Assembly (NCBI GenBank): GCA_001438985.1
Contig: LIAZ01000082.1
Location: 1-5,485, forward strand
Direction: 5' to 3'
DNA: 5,485 bases
Origin: Acidimicrobium sp. BACL17 MAG-120823-bin42
Lineage (GTDB): Bacteria; Actinomycetota; Acidimicrobiia; Acidimicrobiales; Ilumatobacteraceae
In this document: one piece after another, positions 1 to 5,485 of the stretch
How the letters are laid out: each line of letters begins with the position of its first letter
Numbering within the stretch: position 1 is the first letter of the stretch
The notes under the pieces: generated by a model
What the model was told of the DNA's origin: nothing
The model's input: the letters and a program-made list of their open reading frames with translations, nothing else
The model's database searches: none
Made by a program: the position numbers and the translations under genes

Positions 1-18
1 ATTTTGACCACGCACCAC
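1..18 (-). CDS. Possible start of a further operon gene (5' fragment, cut by window edge)
   Basis: Only six codons are visible, so no product can be named. After the thioesterase stop at 32-34, the minus strand carries AAAGGG (24-29), a good Shine-Dalgarno sequence. It is followed after 5 nt by GTG (16-18) and after 8 nt by a second in-frame GTG (13-15). The frame then reads V-R-G-Q-N and stays open to the window edge. The spacing of 13 nt from the preceding stop fits the tight packing of the cluster. The case rests only on the ribosome-binding site, its spacing and the gene order. The GTG codons could also be chance. Confidence 0.3.
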
Positions 19-31
19 AGTAACCCTTTGG

Positions 32-481
32 CTATTGCGTAATCGTGCTGAAGTCTTCCGAGCGAGGCAGAGAAAGTATTGCCTTCATGAGGTTTTCAGG
101 TGGCGCAATCATCTTGCGCGTCGCGAGATCAAAGAACGCAACCAGGCTCGAAATCTTGCATGCAAGTTTTCCATTGGCCTTAATGAACTGATTGCGAAGA
201 ATAAACCGAGTGTTGTCCTCGCTGATGCCAGCAAGTTCATTCGTCACCGTGAGATCTTCAGCCAGTCGCACTTCACGTTTGTATTCGATTTCATCTTTCA
301 ACACAACCGGCCCTAAGCCGGCACCGAAAAACTCGGTGAGTGTGTAGCCATTGGCATTAAAAAATTCCATTCGCGAATTGGCAGAAATATCAAGAAAGGC
401 AACATTGCGCATGTGGCCGTTGGAGTCAATCTCGCCCCAACGCGATCGAATGTAAATTTCAGAGCGATTATCAGATGCCAT
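32..481 (-). CDS. Hotdog-fold acyl-CoA thioesterase-like protein (4HBT superfamily)
   Basis: The predicted protein of 149 residues has the size of single-domain hotdog thioesterases of the 4HBT/YbgC/FadM type, which hydrolyse acyl-CoA thioesters in the cytoplasm. The N-terminal segment RWGEIDSNGHMRN (residues 14-26 from the ATG) matches the family pattern W/Y-x-D-x3-G-H-x-x-N. It gives a candidate catalytic Asp19 with His23 and Asn26, followed by an F-L-D-I-S-x-N-S-R-M-E-F helix like the central hotdog helix. The rest alternates strands such as EIEYKREV and TRFILRNQFI, as expected for the fold. I chose the ATG at 479-481. A TTG nine bases upstream (488-490) would add three residues but has no Shine-Dalgarno sequence, whereas GGGG lies just before the ATG. 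The gene begins 27 nt after the sulfatase stop and is probably last or next to last in the operon. The acyl substrate is unknown. Thioesterase activity is inferred from the family and has not been shown for this protein. Confidence 0.8.
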   Translation of the reverse strand: MASDNRSEIYIRSRWGEIDSNGHMRNVAFLDISANSRMEFFNANGYTLTEFFGAGLGPVVLKDEIEYKREVRLAEDLTVTNELAGISEDNTRFILRNQFIKANGKLACKISSLVAFFDLATRKMIAPPENLMKAILSLPRSEDFSTITQ

Positions 482-508
482 GAACCCCAAGGTTAGATCA
501 GCGGCGAA

Positions 509-1906
509 CTAGCCCCGATCAGGAAGATCGTATTCTGCGATCACATATGGGTGGCGTGAGTCAAACTCGGTTAACGGACGAGGGTTTTCCACCCGACCAA
601 TTGGGCGTACTTGTGTTCCCACAGACCCCGTTCGGTCGTCGCCAAGTGTCTGGCGATAGTTATTTGCTGCTTTCGTGAGTGAAGCAACCACCTCCGGATA
701 TCGGTCATAGACGTTTACCGTTTCGGAAACATCGTGTGCAATGTCATACAACTCAAATACATCTTGATTGCCTCGGCCAAAATGCAGTTTGTACTGACGA
801 TCGCGAATCGCCTCCAACACATTTGCTCGGTAATACACAAAGTGTTCATGCTGAGATTTTGCTTGCGCATCAAACCACACGGCCTGGGCATCTATGCCAT
901 CAATAATGCGATCTTGAGGAACTTTCGCTCCGCACAGATTGGCAAGCGTCGGGTAAAAATCCATCGCAGTTAGTAACTCATCGCACACTCTGCCGGCTTC
1001 AATCTTGCCTTTCCATCTCACAATTGCGGGGACTCGTTGACCGCCCTCCCAAGTAGTTCCTTTTGCTCCGCGCAAAGGCAGATTGCTTCCACCAATAAGT
1101 TCCTTACGATCGCCAAACGGTGGATGAACATTTCCGAGCGAGCCGTTGTCGCTGGTAAAGATGACGATGGTATTTTCATCAAGGCCAAGTGAATGCAATT
1201 CATTCATAATGACCGAAGTCGCCCAATCGATGGACTCCACTGCTGCGCCATATGAGCCATTTTCAGACTTATCAAGAAATTCCTGCTTTACATAAATTGG
1301 CAAATGCACATACATATGAGCGAGATATAAAAAGAATGGCTTAGGCGAATCAGTACGAATGAAATCAATTGCTTCTTGCACATAACGCTCAGTGAGTAAT
1401 GACTGATCTGGTTGCTGTTCAATCACATCATCATCATGGAGCAATGGCAGCGGTGGAAGGACGAGCCATTCGGGACTATTGGATTGGCGACCCATGTCGT
1501 TGCTGTATGGCAATCCGAAATAATGATCGAAACCATGGTTCGTTGGCAGAAACCCTGGCTGATCACCACAGTGCCACTTACCAATCATTTGCGTTCGATA
1601 TCCGGCTTCGGACAACACCTTGGCAATGCTGATCTCTGTTGGTGGAAGCCCCAATCCTTGCCCAGGAAACAGCACATGCCAGCCATCAAACTCACCGAAA
1701 CTGATACGCGGTGGGTAGCAACCAGTAAGCAGTGCTGCGCGAGACGGAGAACACACTGGCGACCCCATATACAGCGACGTAAAGCGAATTCCTTCATTCG
1801 CTAATTGATCAAGTGCTGGTGTCTTGTTAAGTGATGATCCATAACAACCGAGGTCGCCATACCCGAGGTCATCACAATTAATGAACACGATGTTCGGTTG
1901 AGTCAT
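509..1906 (-). CDS. Type I sulfatase (formylglycine-dependent, arylsulfatase A-like, family S1)
   Basis: This 465-residue protein should hydrolyse a sulfate ester using a formylglycine made from a cysteine. The signature CSPSRAALLTG lies at residues 52-62, so Cys52 is the modified residue and Arg56 its partner. The rest of the active site is complete by comparison with human arylsulfatase A: metal ligands Asp12, Asp13, Asp253 and Asn254 (in TSDNG), Lys110 and His112 (in GKWH), His201 (in YVHLP) and Lys282 (in RGAKG). The order and spacing agree with that family. The protein starts MTQPNIVFINCDDLGYGD, so the first beta strand of the fold begins at residue 5 and there is no room for a signal peptide. 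It should therefore be cytoplasmic, unlike most bacterial sulfatases. The ATG overlaps the GH3 stop codon by 4 nt, which suggests translational coupling. Activation needs a formylglycine-generating enzyme (CxPxR type), not encoded here. The substrate cannot be told from the motifs. Confidence 0.95.
   Translation of the reverse strand: MTQPNIVFINCDDLGYGDLGCYGSSLNKTPALDQLANEGIRFTSLYMGSPVCSPSRAALLTGCYPPRISFGEFDGWHVLFPGQGLGLPPTEISIAKVLSEAGYRTQMIGKWHCGDQPGFLPTNHGFDHYFGLPYSNDMGRQSNSPEWLVLPPLPLLHDDDVIEQQPDQSLLTERYVQEAIDFIRTDSPKPFFLYLAHMYVHLPIYVKQEFLDKSENGSYGAAVESIDWATSVIMNELHSLGLDENTIVIFTSDNGSLGNVHPPFGDRKELIGGSNLPLRGAKGTTWEGGQRVPAIVRWKGKIEAGRVCDELLTAMDFYPTLANLCGAKVPQDRIIDGIDAQAVWFDAQAKSQHEHFVYYRANVLEAIRDRQYKLHFGRGNQDVFELYDIAHDVSETVNVYDRYPEVVASLTKAANNYRQTLGDDRTGSVGTQVRPIGRVENPRPLTEFDSRHPYVIAEYDLPDRG
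1903..1906 (-). other. ATGA stop/start overlap between the GH3 and sulfatase genes
   Basis: Read on the minus strand, the ATG of the sulfatase (1906-1904) and the TGA of the GH3 gene (1905-1903) share bases as ATGA. The end of the GH3 gene carries GAAAGAATCGAG just before it, a weak purine-rich ribosome-binding site. Such overlaps usually mean that ribosomes finishing the first gene reinitiate on the second, so the two enzymes are probably made in a fixed ratio. Confidence 0.85.
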
Positions 1907-4113
1907 AACTCGATTCTTTCAGGAACCTGAAATAAGGCAGACAGCGACTGAGAATCGCCAGAGAATTGTGCAACTTCGCAATTCCATGTTCCGCCTTCAA
2001 CAAACCAACTGTGACTTTGCACATCGCGTGTTGCGAAACGCAGGAATGGAATTTCACATTCGACTTGTACGGTTTCACCTACAGCAACGTTCACTCGTTT
2101 AAAGGCGACAAGCCTGCGCAGTGGTCGTTCGATTGCCGACTCGTTACGACCTGCGTACACCTGCACCACGGTGGCGCCATTATGCGCGCCAGTATTGCGC
2201 ACTGCACAACGAACCTTTACTACTCTTTCAATTGCAACGCTTACGTCTGAATACGAAAAAGTGGTGTAACTGCAGCCGAACCCAAACGGAAACATCGCTT
2301 TATTTCCGTCACGGTCGAGTTTCCATTGGCCATGCCAGTAGTCATACGTAATTGCTTTGGCGTTGCGGTCAAAAAACGGAAGATGCGATTCGTCATGGGG
2401 GATGACGAACGGAAGGCGTCCAGAGGGATTCACTGCGCCAGACAACACATTGGCCAAGGCTCGCCCACCGTTGCTACCGCTGTACCAACCCATCAGTGCA
2501 ACAGGAACTTCGTGGATCCATTCAGACATCACCACTGCGCTTCCAGCAACGATGACCACAATGGTTCGTGGTTGCACCTGCGCAATAGAACGAATCAACT
2601 GAACATCGGCATCCATTAGTCGAAGGGACTCGCGGTCGCCACCAATCGAGAACGTGCCATTACGCGATTTGATACGCAATTCATCTGGTGCGTAATGATG
2701 ATTCTCGTGCATGTACTTTTCGTATTCACGCGCCAACTCTGGGTCGTCCTGTTTCGGGATTGAACCAAGCATCGGTGCGGTATCTTCCGAATCACCAATG
2801 AATTCGCCTTCTTCTTCCTTCGTGTAGCCAACGATGATGATGGCTACATCGGATTGCTTTGCTTGAGCAATTTGGGCAGCGAGCGTCTCCTCCGAATTGT
2901 GAACCACATTGCAATCGGCGAAGTGCTCAGTAATCCCCTGCAGTGGAGTGACAACATTTGGCGCCATCACATCACTACTTCCACCGTCGCCAATGTTGCG
3001 AACTCCCGCAAGTCTTCCGAACACACCAATGGTGGAACCAGCAGCGCAGTTGAGTGGAAGTAGCGCTGAACCATCAACCACTTCGTTTTTTAACAGCACC
3101 ATTGACTTCTCTGCAACTTCTTGACTTAGTGCAAGGTGTTCCTCACATAACACCACCGAGCGATCGCTCACCGGTAATTGACCAACACCGAATTTCAACA
3201 TGGTTGTTAACGTACGTGTGACTGCACCCGTAACAAGTTCTTCGGTGATCAGCCCTTCGGCAAGCGCAGATGTAATTGGCGCATTACGAATCATGCGATA
3301 CGGCATCTCAACGTCAAGCCCTGCTTGCAAACTTTTCACACCATCACGCAGTCCAAAAATCCAGTCTGAAATGACAAAGCCCACGAAGCCCCATTCATCC
3401 CGCAAGATGTCAGAAATCAATGCGGTATTCTCTCCGCACCATTCGCCATTTACCGAGTTGTATGCGGTCATGACGCAAGCAACACCCTCATCGACAATCC
3501 GCTTAAAGTGCGGCAGATACACCTCATGCAATGCGCGTTCATCAATGCTTACGTCGACACCGAATCGGGCATTTTCCATCGAGTTCAGCGCAAAGTGTTT
3601 GAGCGTTGCCATGACATGGCGCTGAGCCCCACGAGTCAGGCTTGCACCCATTTCACCAACATGGTGAGGGTCTTCGCCATAGGTTTCCTGAGCACGCCCC
3701 CACGCTGGGTGCCGCAGCAAGTTGACGCAAATTCCGCCATACAGATCTGCGCCAACTGCCCTCAGCTCTTTGCCGATGGCATCACCAACACGCGCTTCCA
3801 GTTCGGGATCAAACGTTGCTCCGCGAGCCATCGAAACAGGAAAAGCAGTTGCTTCGCCAACAACAACACCGCGTGGTCCATCTGAAAAATGGAATCCTGG
3901 AATTCCTAGTCGCTCAACTCGAGCACCTCTAAACGGACGACTGTGATATCCACCGGTTGTAATGTCGCCGACACCAATCCAAAACGGAACTCCGCCATCG
4001 AGACAGTGCACCTTTTCTTCAAGCGTCATCGCAGCGACGAGGCCAGCCGCGGCTACTTCCGGCGATACACCGCTTGTTATTTTGGCAAGGGCTTGCTCGT
4101 ATGCAGAGGTCAC
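1903..4113 (-). CDS. Glycoside hydrolase family 3, beta-glucosidase type
   Basis: The 736-residue protein has the full GH3 layout. The N-terminal TIM barrel (about 25-310) shows MTLEEKV (29-35), DGPRG (78-82), GRAQETYGEDP (139-149), KHF (172-174), a D-E-R-A-L-x-E-x-Y-L block (191-200), and VISDW (247-251) with Asp250 as the nucleophile. The alpha/beta sandwich (about 330-575) shows EKSMVLLKNE (335-344), LLPL (351-354), the NGGRALANVLSG block (548-559) and NPSGRLPF (562-569). FPFGFGCSYTTFSYS (608-622) leads into a fibronectin III-like C-terminal domain (about 623-730). The general acid is probably Glu435 or Glu437 in EEEGEF. About 50 extra residues separate it from GGDRESL (491-497), whereas in many GH3 enzymes the two are nearly contiguous. 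There is no signal peptide and no obvious PA14 domain, so the enzyme should be cytoplasmic and act on small glycosides. The start is GTG, 19 nt after the SDR stop, with no strong Shine-Dalgarno sequence. The sugar could be glucose, xylose or another beta-linked unit. Confidence 0.93.
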   Translation of the reverse strand: MTSAYEQALAKITSGVSPEVAAAGLVAAMTLEEKVHCLDGGVPFWIGVGDITTGGYHSRPFRGARVERLGIPGFHFSDGPRGVVVGEATAFPVSMARGATFDPELEARVGDAIGKELRAVGADLYGGICVNLLRHPAWGRAQETYGEDPHHVGEMGASLTRGAQRHVMATLKHFALNSMENARFGVDVSIDERALHEVYLPHFKRIVDEGVACVMTAYNSVNGEWCGENTALISDILRDEWGFVGFVISDWIFGLRDGVKSLQAGLDVEMPYRMIRNAPITSALAEGLITEELVTGAVTRTLTTMLKFGVGQLPVSDRSVVLCEEHLALSQEVAEKSMVLLKNEVVDGSALLPLNCAAGSTIGVFGRLAGVRNIGDGGSSDVMAPNVVTPLQGITEHFADCNVVHNSEETLAAQIAQAKQSDVAIIIVGYTKEEEGEFIGDSEDTAPMLGSIPKQDDPELAREYEKYMHENHHYAPDELRIKSRNGTFSIGGDRESLRLMDADVQLIRSIAQVQPRTIVVIVAGSAVVMSEWIHEVPVALMGWYSGSNGGRALANVLSGAVNPSGRLPFVIPHDESHLPFFDRNAKAITYDYWHGQWKLDRDGNKAMFPFGFGCSYTTFSYSDVSVAIERVVKVRCAVRNTGAHNGATVVQVYAGRNESAIERPLRRLVAFKRVNVAVGETVQVECEIPFLRFATRDVQSHSWFVEGGTWNCEVAQFSGDSQSLSALFQVPERIEL

Positions 4114-4132
4114 GTGCTTAGCGTAGGCGAAA

Positions 4133-5086
4133 TTAGTTACTTAACCCTTCGACATATAGCCACAGTGCTTGTCGGTTCTGTTCGGTATCAAGCTTTTTAG
4201 ATTGCGGTGTTTTGTGCGTGGGTCGAACTTCGCGATCCGACCAAAACGTTCCACTTCGTTCCGGAAGAGGTTGTACACATGCGAGCCACACAATGGTGTC
4301 GGCGCCCTCGTCAAGCGTTCGCAGAATTGGTGCTGTGATTTTTCGGAACAACGGGATGGAGTCCTGCACACCAGGTGTGTCTGCCCAGCCGGGATGCATC
4401 GTTACAAACTCAATTTCGGGGCACCGCGTCGCCCACATTTCATTTAGCGTTACCTGAGCACGCTTGGCAATTGCATACTGCTTCGTCCCGTTGTATTTAT
4501 CAGTTGGCATTTGTAGCGACTCATGAGTTTCTGCCTGCGGAATTCCAACTGAGTACATGCCACCCGACGAAACCGTTACCACTCGTCCACCATGTAGCTG
4601 CGAAGCAAGAAGTGTGGTCATCAGAAATGGTCCAACAACATGGCACGCAATCGTTTGTTCAATTCCTTGAGGTGTTACTTGTCGTGACTTGAGCAGCGCG
4701 CCCGCATTATGAATGAGCACATCAATTCGAGGGAATTGCGCGGCAATCACGCTGCATGCCGCGCGCACCTGGTCGAGATTGGCCATATCCGCTTGCACAA
4801 ACACAGGCATATTCCCTCTACACAGTGGAGAAATTTCTTCAATCACACGCTGACACTTTTCGGCGTTACGCGCCACCAACACCAAATTTGCGCCAAGCGA
4901 CGCCAATTGTTTGGCTGTCGCTAATCCAAGCCCCGACGTTGGGCCAGTGATAACCACTGTTTTTCCGGAAAGGTTAAACGTTGATAACTGTTGCCAGTTA
5001 TTGAGACGAGACCTGAGTGCATATCCAATGCGCGAAAACCCAGGCACCACTGCCTTGTCAAGTGCTGCGCTCAAAATGGATGCCAT
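4133..5086 (-). CDS. Short-chain dehydrogenase/reductase, DHRS12-like
   Basis: The 317-residue protein is an NAD(P)-dependent oxidoreductase of the classical SDR fold. The Rossmann motif TGPTSGLG is at 47-54. Arg73 at the end of the second strand (LVLVARN) suggests NADP(H). Asp100 and the HNAG motif (126-129) follow. The active site has Ser174 (VSSGGMY), Tyr204 and Lys208 (YAIAK). The segments VSSGGM, MHPGWADTPGV (230-240) and EGADTIVWLA resemble human DHRS12 and its bacterial relatives, which also keep a long gap between catalytic Ser and Tyr. The residue usually occupied by the tetrad Asn is His149. About 40 residues precede the fold, including a basic, partly amphipathic stretch (P15-W31), but there is no clear transmembrane segment. 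The ATG at 5084-5086 has no visible Shine-Dalgarno sequence. It is the first gene of the minus-strand cluster. The substrate is unknown. A lipophilic alcohol or ketone would fit the family, but this is inference. Confidence 0.9.
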   Translation of the reverse strand: MASILSAALDKAVVPGFSRIGYALRSRLNNWQQLSTFNLSGKTVVITGPTSGLGLATAKQLASLGANLVLVARNAEKCQRVIEEISPLCRGNMPVFVQADMANLDQVRAACSVIAAQFPRIDVLIHNAGALLKSRQVTPQGIEQTIACHVVGPFLMTTLLASQLHGGRVVTVSSGGMYSVGIPQAETHESLQMPTDKYNGTKQYAIAKRAQVTLNEMWATRCPEIEFVTMHPGWADTPGVQDSIPLFRKITAPILRTLDEGADTIVWLACVQPLPERSGTFWSDREVRPTHKTPQSKKLDTEQNRQALWLYVEGLSN

Positions 5087-5144
5087 AGTCGAACACTACG
5101 CGTCAAATCTCTTAGAAGCATTGGTGTAACAGTACGAATGGCGC
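5087..5144. promoter_or_regulatory. Divergent intergenic region between the SDR gene and tdh
   Basis: These 58 bp separate two outward-facing genes, so they should hold, or overlap, the promoters of both the SDR-led operon and tdh. No Shine-Dalgarno sequence is clear before either start codon. I see no consensus -35/-10 pair on either strand and no inverted repeat long enough to name as an operator. An in-frame TAA at 5127-5129 limits how far upstream tdh could begin. Promoter elements may extend into the coding sequences because the gap is short. Confidence 0.5.
5093..5098 (-). promoter_or_regulatory. Candidate -10 box (TAGTGT) for leaderless SDR-operon transcription
   Basis: On the minus strand TAGTGT fits the TANNNT pattern known for actinobacterial -10 elements. 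It ends 6 nt before the SDR ATG, so transcription would start at or next to the A of the start codon. This would explain the lack of a ribosome-binding site. No matching -35 hexamer is visible at the usual distance, and TANNNT is a loose pattern, so this is tentative. Confidence 0.25.
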
Positions 5145-5485
5145 ATGCGCGCGCTTTTTAAGCCATCTGCAGCACCTGGACTGGAAATGATCGAGTGCGC
5201 AGAACCAACACCAGGGCCACATGACGTAAAAATTTGCGTTGAAAAGACTGGCATTTGTGGCACCGATCTACACATCGAGTCATGGGATGCATGGGCTGCA
5301 TCGGCAGTGAACGCTCCGCTGATCATTGGACACGAATTCTCGGGTCGCATTGTGGAGCTGGGAGCTGATGTCACCACGCTTGAAGTTGGTGCACTGGTTT
5401 CTGGCGAGGGCCACATTATTTGTGGCACATGCCGCAACTGCCGCGCATGTCGTCGACACATGTGTTGCGGCGTTTGTTACCGCGC
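5145..5485 (+). CDS. tdh: L-threonine 3-dehydrogenase, N-terminal part (3' end outside window)
   Basis: The visible 113 residues belong to the zinc-dependent medium-chain dehydrogenases and look specifically like L-threonine 3-dehydrogenase, which oxidises L-threonine to 2-amino-3-ketobutyrate with NAD+ in the cytoplasm. The start MRALFK, the segment KTGICGTDLHI (34-44), IIGHEFSG (60-67) and SGEGHIICGTCRNCR (86-100) follow the E. coli enzyme closely. Catalytic zinc residues Cys38, His63 and Glu64, the specificity residue His90, and structural zinc cysteines 93, 96, 99 and 107 all fall at the E. coli residue numbers. The ATG at 5145-5147 has an in-frame TAA 16 nt upstream and no other in-frame start, so the start is secure despite the missing Shine-Dalgarno sequence. 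The last residues (CGVCYRA) depart from the usual RNT-x-GVG sequence after Cys107. The partner enzyme 2-amino-3-ketobutyrate CoA ligase (kbl), if present, would lie outside. The gene runs opposite to the deconjugation cluster and need not be functionally linked to it. Confidence 0.9.
   Translation, partial: MRALFKPSAAPGLEMIECAEPTPGPHDVKICVEKTGICGTDLHIESWDAWAASAVNAPLIIGHEFSGRIVELGADVTTLEVGALVSGEGHIICGTCRNCRACRRHMCCGVCYR

Noticed and set aside
35..316. Plus-strand open frame of 93 codons opposite the thioesterase gene
   Set aside because: The minus-strand frame has the hotdog motif and conserved length. The plus-strand product is a basic, motif-free shadow.
482..508. Possible terminator between the sulfatase and thioesterase genes
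   Set aside because: The 27-nt spacer has no GC-rich hairpin followed by a T run. Read-through within the operon is more likely.
1426..1440. Short run of TCA/TCATCA triplets
   Set aside because: Only a few copies. It is explained by aspartate codons in the sulfatase and is not a tandem repeat locus.
1399..1804. Plus-strand open frames of 77 and 130 codons, one with a run of four histidines
   Set aside because: Antisense to the sulfatase. The His run is the complement of the aspartate-rich stretch (HDDD, residues 157-160) of the real protein.
3200..3885. Plus-strand open frames of 141 and 125 codons inside the GH3 gene
   Set aside because: They lie opposite the GH3 barrel, where the motifs VISDW, KHF and GRAQETYGEDP fix the true frame. 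Their products are low-complexity and match no family I recognise.
5096..5461. Minus-strand open frame of 121 codons opposite tdh
   Set aside because: The plus strand here encodes the N-terminus of threonine dehydrogenase with all zinc ligands in place. The minus-strand translation has no recognisable motif and is rich in Ser, Met and Cys, typical of an antisense shadow.
1..5485. tRNA or rRNA genes, CRISPR arrays, insertion-sequence ends, attachment sites
   Set aside because: Nearly all of the window is coding with coherent families, and I saw no tRNA-like arms, spaced direct repeats, transposase fragments or terminal inverted repeats.

Overview
The window is a compact bacterial accessory-metabolism locus with a base composition close to balanced (about half G+C, judged by eye). 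Four genes on the minus strand are packed head to tail. A fifth gene runs the other way at the right edge and is cut by the window end. The sequence alone does not fix the organism. Very short spacers, a GTG start, poor Shine-Dalgarno sequences and a TANNNT box placed directly before one start codon would fit a moderate-GC actinobacterium (for example an aquatic lineage), but this is an inference.

Layout in transcription order of the minus-strand cluster (right to left): a short-chain dehydrogenase/reductase of the DHRS12-like type (5086-4133); a glycoside hydrolase family 3 enzyme of the beta-glucosidase type (4113-1903); a type I (formylglycine) sulfatase (1906-509), whose ATG overlaps the stop of the GH3 gene as ATGA; and a small hotdog-fold acyl-CoA thioesterase-like protein (481-32). 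A well-placed AAAGGG and a GTG in the last 31 bases at the left edge hint that a fifth co-directional gene begins there. Gaps are 19, -4, 27 and possibly 13 nt, so one transcript is likely.

On the plus strand, starting at 5145 and separated from the SDR gene by a 58-bp divergent intergenic region, is the N-terminal 113 residues of a zinc-dependent L-threonine 3-dehydrogenase (tdh). The catalytic and structural zinc ligands sit at the same residue numbers as in the E. coli enzyme.

Taken together, the cluster looks like a small intracellular deconjugation pathway. The sulfatase would remove sulfate and the GH3 enzyme a beta-linked sugar. The SDR would oxidise or reduce the released alcohol or carbonyl, and the thioesterase would handle an acyl-CoA intermediate. 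Neither the sulfatase nor the GH3 enzyme has a signal peptide, so the substrate would have to be a small, imported sulfated and/or glycosylated compound rather than an extracellular polymer. The substrate itself cannot be read from the sequence. No RNA genes, insertion sequences, CRISPR arrays, long repeats or convincing terminators were seen.
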